DNA from: Crambe crambe
Taxonomy: Eukaryota > Porifera > Demospongiae > Poecilosclerida > Crambeidae
Direction: 5' to 3'
DNA: 64,000 nucleotides
Assembly (NCBI GenBank): GCA_963924555.1
Contig: OZ004586.1
Location: 1,488,001-1,552,000, forward strand
A model generated the notes under the pieces. The model did not search any database and was not told where the DNA came from. It saw only the letters and a program-made list of their open reading frames with translations. Shown in pieces: positions 46,713-58,920 of the stretch (position 1 is its first letter; every line of letters begins with the position of its first letter). The position numbers and the translations under genes are program-made.

Positions 46713-46980
46713 TTGTAAATTTCTATAGCAGCTAGCTATCTTGTAAAAAATTATGTAATAAGGCACAATATTGGTTATATACAATTGAGTTTTCAACTTT
46801 TCATACATGGTGTGGTTCTTTACTAGCTATAGCAACACCTTTATCTGTAAATTGAAACCAAGAAAAACCCCATTATATGAGGAGTATGTATGAGCAATCA
46901 GCCTGGTAATCAGTTATGATAGAGAGACTGCTCATAGCATCTACAATAATAGCTTCATAATGTGTAGTAACTGGCTTATA

Positions 46981-47130
46981 ATTGGAGCAACTGCAAGAGG
47001 AGCATGAAGCTCTACAATGTCAGCTTGCTGAGCAACAAGAGAGATTGAATCAGCTTTCTAGAGAGCAAGGACAGAATTGTCCACATACAGCAACAGCCAA
47101 ATGCATTATACATTATACATGCTGCAGTTC
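46981..47130 (+). pseudogene. Coiled-coil fragment
   Basis: Open reading LEQLQEEHEALQCQLAEQQE then RLNQLSREQGQN ... AKCIIHYT resembles the coil of the CARD-coil genes (QRQLAEQQELIKQL). It ends a few residues past a CII motif. No upstream exon seen; remnant. Confidence 0.55.
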
Positions 47131-47347
47131 ATAAGTTCATTGTGTATGGTATTATCGACCAAAAATCCATGTAGCTATGTGTTCCAATACACTAGCACAC
47201 AGTGCAATAATTAAAGATAATAATATGATGACACAGTCAGTGCAATTGATGACACAGGCAGTGTTATGATGACATTACATGGTGACATTACATGTGACAT
47301 TATACAGTTTGTGTTATGATAAACAATGTAATTAGCAATTTCCACTA
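47131..47347 (+). promoter_or_regulatory. Upstream region of CARD gene A, conserved in gene B
   Basis: Imperfect repeats of 'tgatgacacag.cagtg' and 'atggtgacatta' plus 'aacaatgtaattagcaattt' just before the ATG are also found at 52390-52499 before gene B. Conservation suggests shared promoter sequence; no specific factor site is claimed. Confidence 0.45.
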
Positions 47348-50300
47348 ATGGGACCATGCAAACATCAGCTAAAGATGTCTACTAAAGAGAATATAGAATA
47401 TACTACGCTAGTCGAGCTCACAGCAGATATAACTTCAGAAATAGCTGCAGATCCTTTGGCTATTTCTGAGAAATTGCGAGCTAAAGGATTCATTGCGGAA
47501 GCACAGCACAATGCAGCAAGATCTGACAGCATAACCGACCAAGAAAAAGCCAGTAAATTATTGGAACAAGTCACTAGGAAAGTCAAACTCCGTCGTGAAA
47601 GATTTCATGAATTTGTGAAAATCCTTAGCGAGTTCATGTGGTTGAAAGATATTGTGGAGTCTATACAGGAGAAACTCGAACACAAAATATCCCAACAAGA
47701 TACTGAGGTAAGCAGTTGGCTATTGTGTGCATAGATTTAATCTTGAAAAAAATTAAATAAATGCACCAGCATTTATCACCGAATAATTCAGATGAAGGAT
47801 CAGATTCTTCTGACAAGGAGTATAAGAAAAAAGGTATGTTAATTTCACAGTAGCTAGCTAGCTTAACAAATCACTATACAGTTATTCAGAAAAGAAGAAA
47901 GAAGAAATCACTTTCCTCTGAGCTAGATTTCAACTCCCTACCAGGTACGTTGCAGAAGTAGACTTTTTTACCAATAGATTTGTGAGGGTGGTAGCTATCT
48001 GGGAATTAGAACTCACTAGCATATCGATGTGGTAATCTTTCAGTAATTTCATTTATTAAAATAACAGTCAGAAGGAACCATAGTGAGAGGAAAAAAAGTC
48101 CATCAGCAGGTTAGTATAAGTTGAATTGTATAATTATTATAGCTATGATTGTAGTCAACAATGAACTAACCTTTAGAGGTGTGATAATTAGGGGTACGTC
48201 ACAGGGTTCTCCCCTTATTGAATAGACCCCTGATACAATTCCTGTTGTAACTGTAGCCACAGTGAGGCGGAATAAAAGTGAGAAACTACCGATTCAAGCA
48301 GCAGACCGAGGTTTGTTTCATCCAGTCATACATTACAGTGGGACCTCTGAATAATGAACATACTTGGGACCCAACCTTTAGTCTTTTATAGAGAGGTTGT
48401 ACTCTCTTTTTCGAGGGCATTTCGTATAAAGTGTAGATACAAAAGTACTTTTAGATTGAGAAGTTTGTCCTCTTTCGGAATTTCCATTATCTGAGGTTCC
48501 ACTGTAACTACAAGAATGATATGAAAAAAGAGTTGTTTTTAAAAAATCAAATTTCTCACTTTCTTATAGTGCGTGCGAAACATCGGAGGAAAAAAAGATA
48601 CAGTATTTTGCTAAGGGACCACTCTAGAAGAGGTATATCTATAGCTATATACATGAATGCAAAAAATTTCTTCGAAATAAAAATGTGAAGTAGGGATGCT
48701 ATTATAACTGCAGCTTCATTATGAAAACCAAGTACTGCAGCATCGAAGCAGTATGGCCCAAAAATCGAGCTGGAATATGTATCATAACTGCATGCAAGAG
48801 AGTGAACTTAGTGAAGTGACCCTTACCCATCATCAAGTACGAGATACTATTCCTACTTCACTCCCTTGGCCCTTGATCATGGGAGTGAAGTAGGAATAGT
48901 ATCTTGTACTTGATGATGGGTAAGGGTCACTTCACTAAGTTCACTCTCTTGCATGCAGTTATGATACATATTCCAGCTCGATTTTTGGGCCATACTGCTT
49001 CGATGCTGCAGTACTTGGTTTTCATAATGAAGCTGCAGTTATAATAGCATCCCTACTTCACATTTTTATTTCGAAGAAATTTTTTGCATTCACTTGTTTG
49101 CATTCTTTTTCTTTGTGATTATGAAAATTGATAGACACTAAAGGCTTCCTTGATTGAACTAAATTTATTTAATGATCAGTATTTCATTCTGTTCAGGGAG
49201 GAGAGTTTGAAGGATGATCATCTGCAGTGTAATGGAGTACTGAAAGGAGTGAACATTTTAAAAAGTGAACAGCATTAGCTAATTGTTACATATGTGATCA
49301 CTGAAATAATTATTGAGATGGTACGTATGTCTTGCTTGAGGGAGGAGTATGGGGAGTTTATGCATTTGGTGTAGTGATCATAATAGTGGATGCCATCAAA
49401 TGGCCACATCCTGTGCAGGTGTTATATGAGGAGAACTGCTATTAATTGCCCCACCCCTTTTATGAGGTAATATCGCGAAGATTTTTTTCATACGAGGCTG
49501 CAGCACATTATAGATAGCCCAGCTAGATTTTAGGCTATCCCTACTTAACCTTTTTATTTGAAGAAATTTTTTACGCTCACTTGTTTCTATCCTTTTTCTT
49601 AGTGCTTGAAGTTGAATGAGGGAGGCTACAGTACAGTACTATACGAAGCCAGCTCTACATAAACCTCTTTTGTAGGTACATACAGTGTCTCTGGTTGAAG
49701 AATTTGTTTAGCTATTTAAGTTTTGTTGATATAAAACTTTACAGCAACAGCAATGTAAATGACATGTACACGGCATGGTGAAGTGAGCTGACTACACTAC
49801 AGCCAAGTACTGGCTATAATGCTACTATAGGATGAGCATCTGTACTGTAATTCAGCAAGGAGTGACTGGAACATCATCAGATAATGAATGAAGACCTTGG
49901 CTATAGCTAAACTTAAGCTTACGTGGCTCCGCCCATAAGCCCCGCCCCCTTCAAAATGGCGTAGAAAGATTAGCAGCTGTGTTCCGAGTGCTATCGAATA
50001 GTGAAGTAGAGCCTTAGTCAAAACTAATAGCAAAAGATCAGCCTCTAGGTGCCGCTCTAACAGATGGCCAAAGCAGAATTTTGATGACTATAGCCAGTAA
50101 GTCGGTACGTCGATCTTATTATTATTATTATAAAGAAAAAGAACGAAAAGTCAATTTTAGAACTCGTTTTTTTCTTATGTTGGCGAATGAATTTTTGGCT
50201 TTTGAACATTGTCCTCTCTTCTTTGTAGATATAATAATTCACTGTAGCCTTCTGAGAACCTGTAGAGTAAGGGTAGAAGAGAAAGAAGAGTTTTTAGTTT

Positions 50301-51210
50301 ATACTGTCCTATGGACTTTGACCTGCCATCCCTACTTAGAGAGTGCTACCGCACTCTCTGATAATATGTGCAGTCAAGACTGAAAATGAGAATAGACTTT
50401 TTCTTTGCTACATAGCACACTTATGTAGGTATATTGTATTGTGTATCAAGTTGCCTCAGTGTATTTTATATTCTGTAGTGCTTGGTGGGGACAGTGATGA
50501 AGGCATGCCATCAAGTGACTCTGAGTCATCGCCAAATGAGATGTTGTATCAGAAGAGGCGTCTAATCAGTGCCTATGCTTATGTCGCTCCACATTTCAAT
50601 CAGCAGTACTACTCAAGAGGTTAATAGCTATATCGATTAAAATCTGAGTGCAGAACATTATAAGTGATGCAAAAAAAGAAAAAGAAAAAAAGATGAGTAG
50701 ATATTAAACTTTAGATGTACTCACTTCTTCTAACTACTGCATGTATTGCCTTGGGGGTGAACCATTGTAAAACAAATGAATGGATGCATGCGTTTATACT
50801 AATAGTTCAGTGCCTCCAACATGTGAACTTTGATTTCAATATAAAATGCTCCCATTTTCAGTATTTTATCATGAATTATAAGCCATTTTATAAGTATAAA
50901 ATAGCTAGTTTAAATTTCCGTTTTTTTTGTTGTTGTTTTTTTGAAAATTCATGGTCAAATTTCAGTAAAAATACTGATGAATCAGTATGGTTGGAGGCTC
51001 TGATAGTTGTTCATTACTGTATTCCATGCAGAGAACGAAGATCGACAGAAGTTTCAAAAATTGCAGAATTACTTCACGGAAAATCTTGAATGGAAACTCT
51101 TTGAGCAGCGTCAGCAGTATCATGAATTGATCCAGGTTTTTCAGCAGCAGCTTGTCAGGCACCACCAGAAACTCATCAGCATCAGCTTGCTGAAATATTG
51201 GAGTTACTGA
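47348..51210 (+). CDS. CARD-like + basic microexons + truncated coiled coil (gene A)
   Basis: Exons: 47348-47707, 47770-47833, 47882-47944, 48068-48109, 48257-48310, 48570-48632, 50479-50619, 51032-51210; 321 aa. Exon 1 encodes a helical Death-fold domain best read as a CARD: LVELTADITSEIAADPLAIS, then LRAKGF, KASKLLEQVTRKVKL, FHEFVKILSEF, WLKDIVESI. Small phase 1-1 exons are Lys/Arg-rich (QKRRKKKSLSS, RRNHSERKKSPSA). The last exon starts the coil (NEDRQKFQKLQNYF) but a one-base deletion relative to gene B (caccaccagaaactc versus caccaccaggaaactc) leads to TGA at 51208-51210. Later indels also break the remaining coil (to ~51540). A second possible start is ATG 47375. A ~1.7 kb insertion with a long palindrome lies in the intron before exon 7. 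Confidence 0.75.
48654..49092. mobile_element. Near-perfect 212-base inverted repeat (foldback element)
   Basis: Arms 48654-48865 and 48881-49092 are almost exact reverse complements around a 15-base loop (ttggcccttgatcat). One visible mismatch is gtacgagatac versus gtacaagatac. The arms contain agtagggatgctattataac and gcagtatggcccaaaaatcg. Relatives occur at 25330-25480 and 49480-49590. Transcribed in the gene A intron it would form a long hairpin RNA. Confidence 0.9.
49093..50359. other. Rest of the insertion specific to gene A
   Basis: No gene recognised. With the palindrome it forms a block (~48651-50359) absent from gene B, where 53810 runs straight into 53820. It ends in a hairpin 'agagagtgctaccgcactctct' split as agagagtgc/gcactctct at 50338-50359. 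Related hairpin tips occur at 34283-34310 and 52238-52264. Confidence 0.6.
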
Positions 51211-52499
51211 AGCAGTTTCAAATGAGACCCCTACTACCGCCACAAGATCCCATGCAGTCGAACGAAGTCCTCCAGTGTCAGCTTGCTGAACAACAGGAGC
51301 TGATAAAGCAGCTTCAAGATAAGGTCCAGAGCCAGAAAGCTGAACAGGAGAAGATAATAAAGCAACTCCAAGGAAGGATTCTAACACAACCAAGATAATG
51401 ATTCCAAAAATTCTGCACAGCAAAAAGCTCTCCAGTGCCAGCTTGCCAAACGACAAGAGTTAATTGCTCAGCTTCGACAGAGGCTTTCCCTCACACAACT
51501 CAGAGAAGCTTCATGGAGTGATCAACATGATTCGCCACAACCAGTTGTATGGATGGCTGTGTATGGTTCAAAAAAGTTCAGTAACAAGAGAATGAACTTC
51601 AGTCAAGTAACCCCTTAGCTACCCGAGCTTAAAGTTCACGTATTGTAGCTATGTAGTTCATTGGAGGTTTCATCAATGAGCCGAAAATTTCTGGAAGGAC
51701 TAATACTATCTATACAGTTTATAATAAGATTGTCAGTGATCTAATTTTGTATAATTTTTGGCCTTTACTGATATGTACCTGATATACTGTTGCATATAAC
51801 CAGAGTAGTACCTAGGGTTTATGCTCTGAGCATCGAGAGACCAACATCAAGAGAGAAGTTAATGACTGATTCTCTAGTCTATTGGGGCAGGGCATAAAAT
51901 GTCTGCCATGTTGTAGGTTGAAAACTAGCAAGTTGGAAAATGAGGTGCTAATTTTGAACATGTCGAGTTAAAGGTAAAGGATTATAGTGCAGTCAATTTT
52001 GAGTATAGCTAGTGTGGTATTGAAATAAGTTGATGATGATGAACGATCAGATGAAAACAGCAGCTAGGGATGGCATGGATTCCATTGGATTAATACTTAG
52101 TATTTTCTTTCATAACTCCAGAATACTTCCCTCCTACAGTTAGCAACTCCTAACTTGAAGAGAGAACACCTTCAATGTGCTAGGACTCAAGTGGAAGAGC
52201 AGAAGACAAAGCAGTATCATTTTACAGCGACTTTTAAACTTAGAGAGTACTATATCATACTCTCTGATATCAGAAATGAATGTCCATACCTTGGGGTTCA
52301 TCAAGTTCATTGTCACTGTATGACAATTACCATGTTCAACATAAAAAATCCACATACAATCAATATGGTCACTAATTAAAGACTTAAGCAACACTATGAT
52401 GACACAGACAGTGCTATGGTGACATTGCATGGTGACATTATGCGTTATGATAACACAACATAGTGTCAAATGAGCACAATGTAATTAGCAATTTCATTA
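51211..52499. other. Broken coil remainder and intergenic region
   Basis: 51211-51543 is the out-of-frame continuation of the gene A coil (LQCQLAEQQELIKQLQDKV and later pieces). 51544-52390 shows no gene; a hairpin lies at 52238-52264. 52390-52499 matches the gene A upstream region. Confidence 0.6.
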
Positions 52500-55044
52500 A
52501 TGGGACCATGCAAATATCAGCCAAAGATGTCCACTAAAGAGAATATAGAATATACTACGCTAGTCGAGCTCACAGCAGATATAACTTCGGAGATAGCTGC
52601 GGATCCTTTGGCTATTTCTGAGAAACTGAGAGCCAAAGGCTTCATTGCAGAAGCACAGCACAATGCAGCAAGATCTGATGGCATAACCGACCAAGAAAAA
52701 GCCAGTAAATTATTGGAACAAGTCACTAGGAAAGTCAAACTCCGTCGTGAAAGGTTTCATGAATTTGTGAAAATCCTTAGTGAGTTCATGTGGTTGAAAG
52801 ATATCGTGGAGTCTATACAGGAGAAACTTGAACACAAAATATCCCAACAGGACACTGAGGTAAGCAGTTGGCTATTGTGTGCACAGATTTAATCTTGAAA
52901 AACATTAATGAACCAGGATTTATCACCAAACAATTCAGATGAAGGATCAGATTTCTCTGACAAGGAGTATAAGAAAAAAGGTATGTTAATTTCACAGTAG
53001 CTAGCTAGCTTAACAAATCACTATACAGTTGTTCAGAAAAGAAGAAAGAAGAAATCACTTTCCTCTGAGCTAGATTTCAACTCCCTACCAGGTACGTTGC
53101 AGAAGTAGACTTTTTTACCAATAGATTTGTGAAGGTGGTAGCTATCTGGGAATTAGAACTCACTAGCATATCGATGTGGTAATCTTTCAGTAATTTCATT
53201 TATTAAAATAACAGTCAGAAGGAACCATAGTGAGAGGAAAAAAAGTCCATCAGCAGGTTAGTATAAGTTGAATTGTATAATTATTATAGCTATGATTGTA
53301 GTCAACAATGAACTAACCTTTAGAGGTGTGATAATTAGGGGTACGTCACAGGGTTCTCCCCTTATTGAATAGACCCCTGATACAATTCCTGTTGTAACTG
53401 TAGCCACAGTGAGGCGGAATAAAAGTGAGAAACTACCGATTCAAGCAGCAGACCGAGGTTTGTTTCATCCAGTCATACATTTCGGTGGAACCTCTGAATA
53501 ATGAACATACTTGGGACCCAACCTTTAGTCTTTTATAGAGAGGTTGTACTCTCTTTTTCGAAGGCATTTTGTATAAAGTGTAGATACAAAAGTACTTTTA
53601 GATTGTCCTTTGTTGAGAAGTTTGTCCTCTTTCGGAATTTCCATTATCTGAGGTTCCACTGTAACTACAAGAATGATATGAAAAAAGAGTTGTTTTAAAA
53701 AAATCAAATTTCTCACTTTCTTATAGTGCGTGCGAAATATCGGAGGAAAAAACGATGCAGTATTTTGCTAAGGGACCACTCTAGAAGAGGTATATCTATA
53801 GCTATATATACATAATATGTGCAGTCAAGACTGAAAATGAGAATAGACTTTTTCTTTGCTACATAGCACACTTATGTATGTATATTGTATTGTGTATCAA
53901 GTTGCCTCAGTGTATTTTATATTCTGTAGTGCTTGGTGGGGACAGTGATGAAGGCATGCCATCAAGTGACTCTGAGTCATCATCGCCAAATGAGATGTTG
54001 TATCAGAAGAGGCGTCCAATCAGTGCCTATGCTTATGTCGCTCCACATTTCAATCAACAGTACTACTCAAGAGGTTATAATAGCTAGCTATATCAATTAA
54101 AATCTGAGTGCAGAACATTATAAGTGATGCAAAAAAAAAAGAAAAAGAAAAAAAGATGAGTAGATATTACACTTTAGATGTACTCACTTCTTCTAACTAC
54201 TGCATGTATTGCCTTGGGGGTGAACCATTGTAAAACAAATGAATGGATGCATGCGTTTATACTAATAGTTCAGTGCCTCCAACATGTGAACTTTGATTTC
54301 AATATAAAATGCTCCCATTTTCAGTATTTTATCATGAATTATCAGCCATTTTATAAGTATAAAATAGCTAGTTTAAATTTCCGTTTTTTTGTTTTTTTTT
54401 TGAAAATTCATGGTCAAATTTCAGTAAAAATACTGATGAATCAGTATGGTTGGAGGCTCTGATAGTTATTCATTACTGTATTCCATGCAGAGAATGAAGA
54501 TCGACAGAAGTTTCAAAAATTGCAGAATTACTTCACGGAAAATCTTGAATGGAAACTCTTTGAGCAGCGTCAGCAGTATCATGAGGAATTGATCCAGGTT
54601 TTTCAGCAGCAGCTTGTCAGGCACCACCAGGAAACTCATCAGCATCAGCTTGCCGAAATATTGGAGTTACTGAAGCAGTTTCAAATGAGACCTCTACTAC
54701 CGCCACAAGATCCCATGCAGTCGAACGAAGTTCTCCAGCGTCAGCTTGCTGAACAACAGGAACTGATAAAGCAGCTTCAAGATAAGGTTCAGTGCCAGAA
54801 AGCTGAACAGGAGAAGATGATAAAGCAACTTCAAGGAAGGATTCCAACACAACCACAAGACAACGATTCCAAAAATTCTACACAGCAAAAAGCTCTCCAG
54901 CGCCAGCTTGCCGAACGACAAGAGTTAATTGCTCAGCTTCAAAAGAGGCTTTCCCCCAAAGAAGCTTCATGGAGTGATCAACAGAATTTGTCACAACCAG
55001 TTGAGCAGCTGGAAGCTCTGCTAAAGCAGCTTCAGAGACCATAG
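52500..55044 (+). CDS. CARD-like + basic microexons + coiled coil (gene B, intact)
   Basis: Exons: 52500-52859, 52917-52980, 53029-53091, 53215-53256, 53404-53457, 53727-53789, 53930-54073, 54491-55044; 447 aa. Every junction is GT/AG and the phases fit. Start ATG 52500, with ATG 52527 (MSTKEN) as an alternative. The N-terminal ~120 residues form the CARD-like domain, almost identical to gene A. The middle is basic, then an acidic/Ser/Tyr exon (GDSDEGMPSSDSESSSPNEM ... YAYVAPHFNQQYYSR). The last exon is ~180 residues of Gln/Leu/Lys coiled coil in repeated blocks (LQRQLAEQQELIKQLQ, LQRQLAERQELIAQLQ), ending LLKQLQRP without CAAX. CARD plus coiled coil suggests an oligomerising scaffold, as in CARD-coiled coil signalling proteins; that function is inferred. 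Gene A is its tandem, damaged duplicate. Confidence 0.82.
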
Positions 55045-55470
55045 CTATAGTTACATGATAATTTGGTACAATTTGGTAGTAATTTGCTTTTAAAAAACCT
55101 TTGAACTCCATTTCATGATGTCATCCAAAGAATGTGTGGATTAATGTAGTATGACTTAAACCCTTTAGTACATAATTTCGCAGGCCGATTTACCAAACCC
55201 AAGGGAAGGACAAAGGGTCTGGTCAAACTTACATGAACAATTTGTTCTGCACACTCAGCAAAATTATGTGCCCTGTTATTTTAGTCCGCGTGATCATAAT
55301 ATCCCGATCCAGGGATCCAAGCCTGGCTACGAAGTTTAGGGATAGCGCTGATTTGTTTCAAAGTTATCACAGTTGAGTTCACCAATGAAAGAAAATGAAG
55401 GCATGTTAACCACACGCTATTCAGGCTAGCCACAGTAGCCACTGAACTAAAATTTCAGCTACAGGGTAAA
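55045..55470. other. 3' flank of gene B
   Basis: The first ~100 bases (to 'agaatgtgtggatt') are copied at 62500-62610 and 63510-63550. A MITE end like that at 39811 occurs near 55190-55265. No gene seen. Confidence 0.55.
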
Positions 55471-57831
55471 TAGTATAGCTGTTTAGCTTAAAAAATAAAA
55501 GGTTATGTGCATTTAACGATAAAAGCGTGAAACTTTGTATGTAGTTTCTATACATAATAAAGTTATTTTTCAGACGTAGAACCACCTCAGAATTTGACCT
55601 TTAGTGACCTCTAGGAGTAAATTAATTGTTTTTACCAAAAAAATTTCCAAATGTACATAATATGGGTATCAAATTAAAGGTCTCAATGTAACAAATAATT
55701 TGGTACTTGTATTATATCCATATTTCATTCTGTTCAAATGAATTAGTGAAATATTGTAGGTTGCAAGTTGTGTTTAAACATGGTACAGCTTTAACATGTT
55801 CCTGAACAAGAACAAAGAGGAGTACACTTCAGTGCAGCCTTCAAATATTTACACTTCCCTCTACACCTTTTCTTGCAACTGCAGTGAATGAGCTCATGAC
55901 AAGACTCAGAATCTCAGAATACTCAGTAGTCCACAAAGGTTTCCATCCCACACTGTCTTTTTGCCATCCCCAGTCTATTGGGCATGGAAGACTAGGATCC
56001 AGACACAGGACACAGGGCTCTGTTCCAGCAATTTGCTTGATAGCTTGCTTGTTTGATATGTTGTACAAGTGCAGCCTGTGTTGGTGGTAAGTTCTCTAAG
56101 CTACGTAACTTCTGTGTAAACAGTTGCTTCCTAGCATTGTTGATACTCACTTGATCACTATACAAATCGTTCCAACACAGACATTACAGAATCACTAATA
56201 CATGTAACTTCCATCAAAAGGAGGTGTTCTAATGTTTCAGTAATGTCAGGAAAACTTGCCAAAATTTCCAAGCTCTTTCCTCTTCCACTAAAAGATGAGA
56301 TAGTATCACATTCTGTAAATGCATGAAAAATTCCTGGGGTTCTAACTATACGTGTGACAGCATGAAGTTTCAGTGCTACATAACCGGAACAATGCTCAGA
56401 GCTGTGACAAACAGTAGAAGTGGAATGCAGAGCTCGTGTGTGTTTGACACTGTTAAACATCAGGAGCTGAGAAATGTAATAGGATGCTTTTGTATCGGCT
56501 GTAGTGACAAGCTGAGTTTGGTGCTTTATGTTGGGACGTACCTTCTGACAAGAGCGAATAATGACTGTGGTACAGCTTTTTGCAAGGATTCTTCACTGAA
56601 TGTACCGAAAAGGCTTGGCTGAACATTTCTTTTCTTGCTACTTTTGTGCTGCTTGTGCCAAATGCATAGTATCATTATCACTGTCATGATAACAAGCTTT
56701 CTTAAGAGAATCACCAATATCAAATGACATTTCTCCCCAGAAAGCAACCTCAGTTTTAATCTTGATGTATGAACATGACCTTCAAATACAACTCCCAGTT
56801 CTGGCATTTCTAGCTCTGTTATACAATGCTACAAGACAAGGGCAATCATGTCACCTTGGTGCCAATTTGGCTAAGAGAGAAGTATCTTCAAGCTCTAGTG
56901 TTCATTTGCGAATTTTCCTGTCGATATCGTAGGTAAAAGCATTGTGTAGACATGCAGAACCAGCTGATTCATCTCAGAAGAAGCATCTGTCCTCACACTC
57001 TCATTGTTAGAACAAGTCTGCATAGGCAGTGACTTAGCCATCTCCTCTCACTCTTCACATCTGTAAGTCTTTTTTCCAGCCACTCAAGCTTGGTCTGGTT
57101 AAATATTACACGACATGCTTTATGCCAACAAGCATGTTGCCTCATCATCATAGCTTCAATACCATCTCCATCATCTAGCCTTTTATCTAGTGGCATGCAA
57201 TCATGCATCTGAAACTGAATGAGGTGCTCTGCTAATGATTTGTAGCTCACTACCAATAGGTGCTTTGGACAACCTAGCTGGATATTCCAAATCTGTTTTG
57301 TGTTCTTTTGATAAAGGACACAAAACCTCCAGTCTGTGATGTAAGGTTTCTTGAGAGGCATAGGTGTAGAAGCATCCACCAATGAATGCCGCTTTGCCAT
57401 AGCAACAGAGCCTTTCAATAATCTAGATCATCTTACCATGTGTGCCAACTGAATTCTATTTGCCAGCCTGCAAGTACAAACCACTATACAGAAATACGCT
57501 AATAAACAAGATTTCGACACATTTCAAGGTATAAAAATGGTCATAACTTTAAAACCAAATTAATTATGAACTTGATTCAAGTTTCAAAATGTTCCTTAGA
57601 ACATGACCATTCAAATGATATCCAAAATGGGTAGATTACAGTGATATGTCAAGATTTAATAGAGAAATTTGCTATTCTTGTATGCAAATTAGCTAACACA
57701 TAAATTTACCTAAATGTCAAATCCAAGATGGTTCTACGTCAAAAAGTATAGTCCATTATGTGTAGAATTAATGTGCAAAGTTTCACGATTTTATCGCGAA
57801 GTGCACATTACTTTTGCTATCCAGCTATACT
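55471..57831 (-). mobile_element. 2.36 kb TIR transposon with minus-strand ORFs
   Basis: The left end TAGTATAGCTG...aggttatgtgcattt..cgataaaa.cgtgaaactttg and the right end are diverged inverted repeats of about 120 bases, including 'gacgtagaaccacctcag' against its reverse near 57728-57745. A TA target duplication is possible. The internal coding frames run on the minus strand. Family not identified. Confidence 0.75.
56158..57418 (-). pseudogene. Decayed element-encoded protein, minus strand
   Basis: Three minus-strand pieces: 56993-57418 (MAKRHSLVD, ITDWRFCVLYQK, then ACWHKACRVIFNQTKLEWLE), 56526-56807, and 56158-56460 (GIFHAFTECDTISSFSGRGK). The HAFT.CDT.S.F.G.GK motif recalls a family of repeated, transposon-like ORFs in invertebrate genomes; that is from memory and unverified. 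Frames are interrupted. A CxxC-like start and conserved WHK/FN motifs may mark a zinc-binding N-terminus. Function unknown. Confidence 0.55.
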
Positions 57832-57833
57832 AA

Positions 57834-57970
57834 AAGAGAAAGAACAAAAACATCATAATGTTGAAAGATATCTCAAGCAAAAAGTCGATCCGCGATATTT
57901 TGATTTGAAGCAAGAGTTTCAACAGGAAATTCAAGGTGCAGGTGGAAATATAGAAATCTCATTATGCTGA
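57834..57970 (+). pseudogene. Coiled-coil exon fragment next to the transposon
   Basis: Reads KEKEQKHHNVERYLKQKVDP then RYFDLKQEFQQEIQGAGG and stops at TGA 57968-57970. The pattern resembles the coil start in gene D (QKLENIVRKQVERR). The transposon abuts it, so the insertion may have cut an exon of a CARD-coil relative. Confidence 0.5.
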
Positions 57971-58425
57971 GAAACAAGGGAAGGAGATTCAAGAACAGAA
58001 CTAGCTGAAGCTATAAAACTTGCTAGCTATAATGAATTCGTCTGGAGAAGCATCAGTTTGCTGTGATATGAGAGTCTCTAAATTTCAACCACAATCACCA
58101 TCAGGAGTAGCACGAAATGATCAGGCTCTCTTTTAGACAGGTCACAAAAGAGTACCTGGGGCTGAGGCTAAGTCAGAAGTAGTCTGGTGTAGCTGATCCT
58201 TTACCAGAAGTACATCCAAAAACCGGACCTAGTACTTAATAGAATGGGTGTTGTGGCACATGGCTACCCTAATCTGGCATAGCCGACCTTTTTCTTGGGG
58301 GAAAGAGTCTGGTACATGGTGTCAGCACAGCTATTGTTGTGCTCCAATCAGATTGCAGTATTCGAATTATTTCAAGCACGAAAATCTCGTTGCCCGCACT
58401 TGTTTCTAGCTAGCTAGCTATAGCT

Positions 58426-58524
58426 ATGGAGCTTGAAATAACGAAGGTATTTGAGCAGCTAGGATGTCCATCCATCAAGCCTGAACAACTAGCCAAAGGG
58501 ATGTCTTTGCTGATAGACTCTTAG
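58426..58524 (+). pseudogene. Possible RecQ-like helicase N-terminal remnant
   Basis: Short open frame MELEITKVFEQLGC then PSIKPEQLAKGMSLLIDS. The 'F..LG.PS.KPEQ' pattern recalls the start of RecQ-like helicases, but no Walker motifs follow before the stop. Weak evidence. Confidence 0.3.
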
Positions 58525-58920
58525 CCTTCATAGTCATTAGTGGTAATTTCTGCATAGAGCCTGGAGTCAGAATAGTTTCCTCAGAGACACTGCCCAAAAT
58601 GTCTTATTTCTTCACAAGCCAGGCAGTCTATCTTCGAGTTCAATATTAGCTATGCATTAACCTTGTACTGCATGTATAAAAGTCATTGTGCATGTACAAG
58701 TAGTTGACTGACCAAAGCTGTATGAACTTTGACACACATATACCCCACACATGCACTATGCAATGTTATTCAAACTGAACAAAAACTGAAAACCCACAAC
58801 CTACAGTGTACATAAATATACAGCATGTTTAAGTAGTATAGATATAGTACTGTATAGCTACTTGCCATTATACATAAATACTGCTAAATATGGTCATGAT
58901 TAGCTATGTATGTTCACTAG

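Noticed and set aside
49797-50624. Several open frames in the gene A insertion
   Set aside because: No domain, and interrupted; part of a transposon-like block absent from gene B.
50962-51456. 164-codon minus-strand frame
   Set aside because: Antisense of the coil exon; Leu/Val-rich mirror of Gln/Glu heptads.
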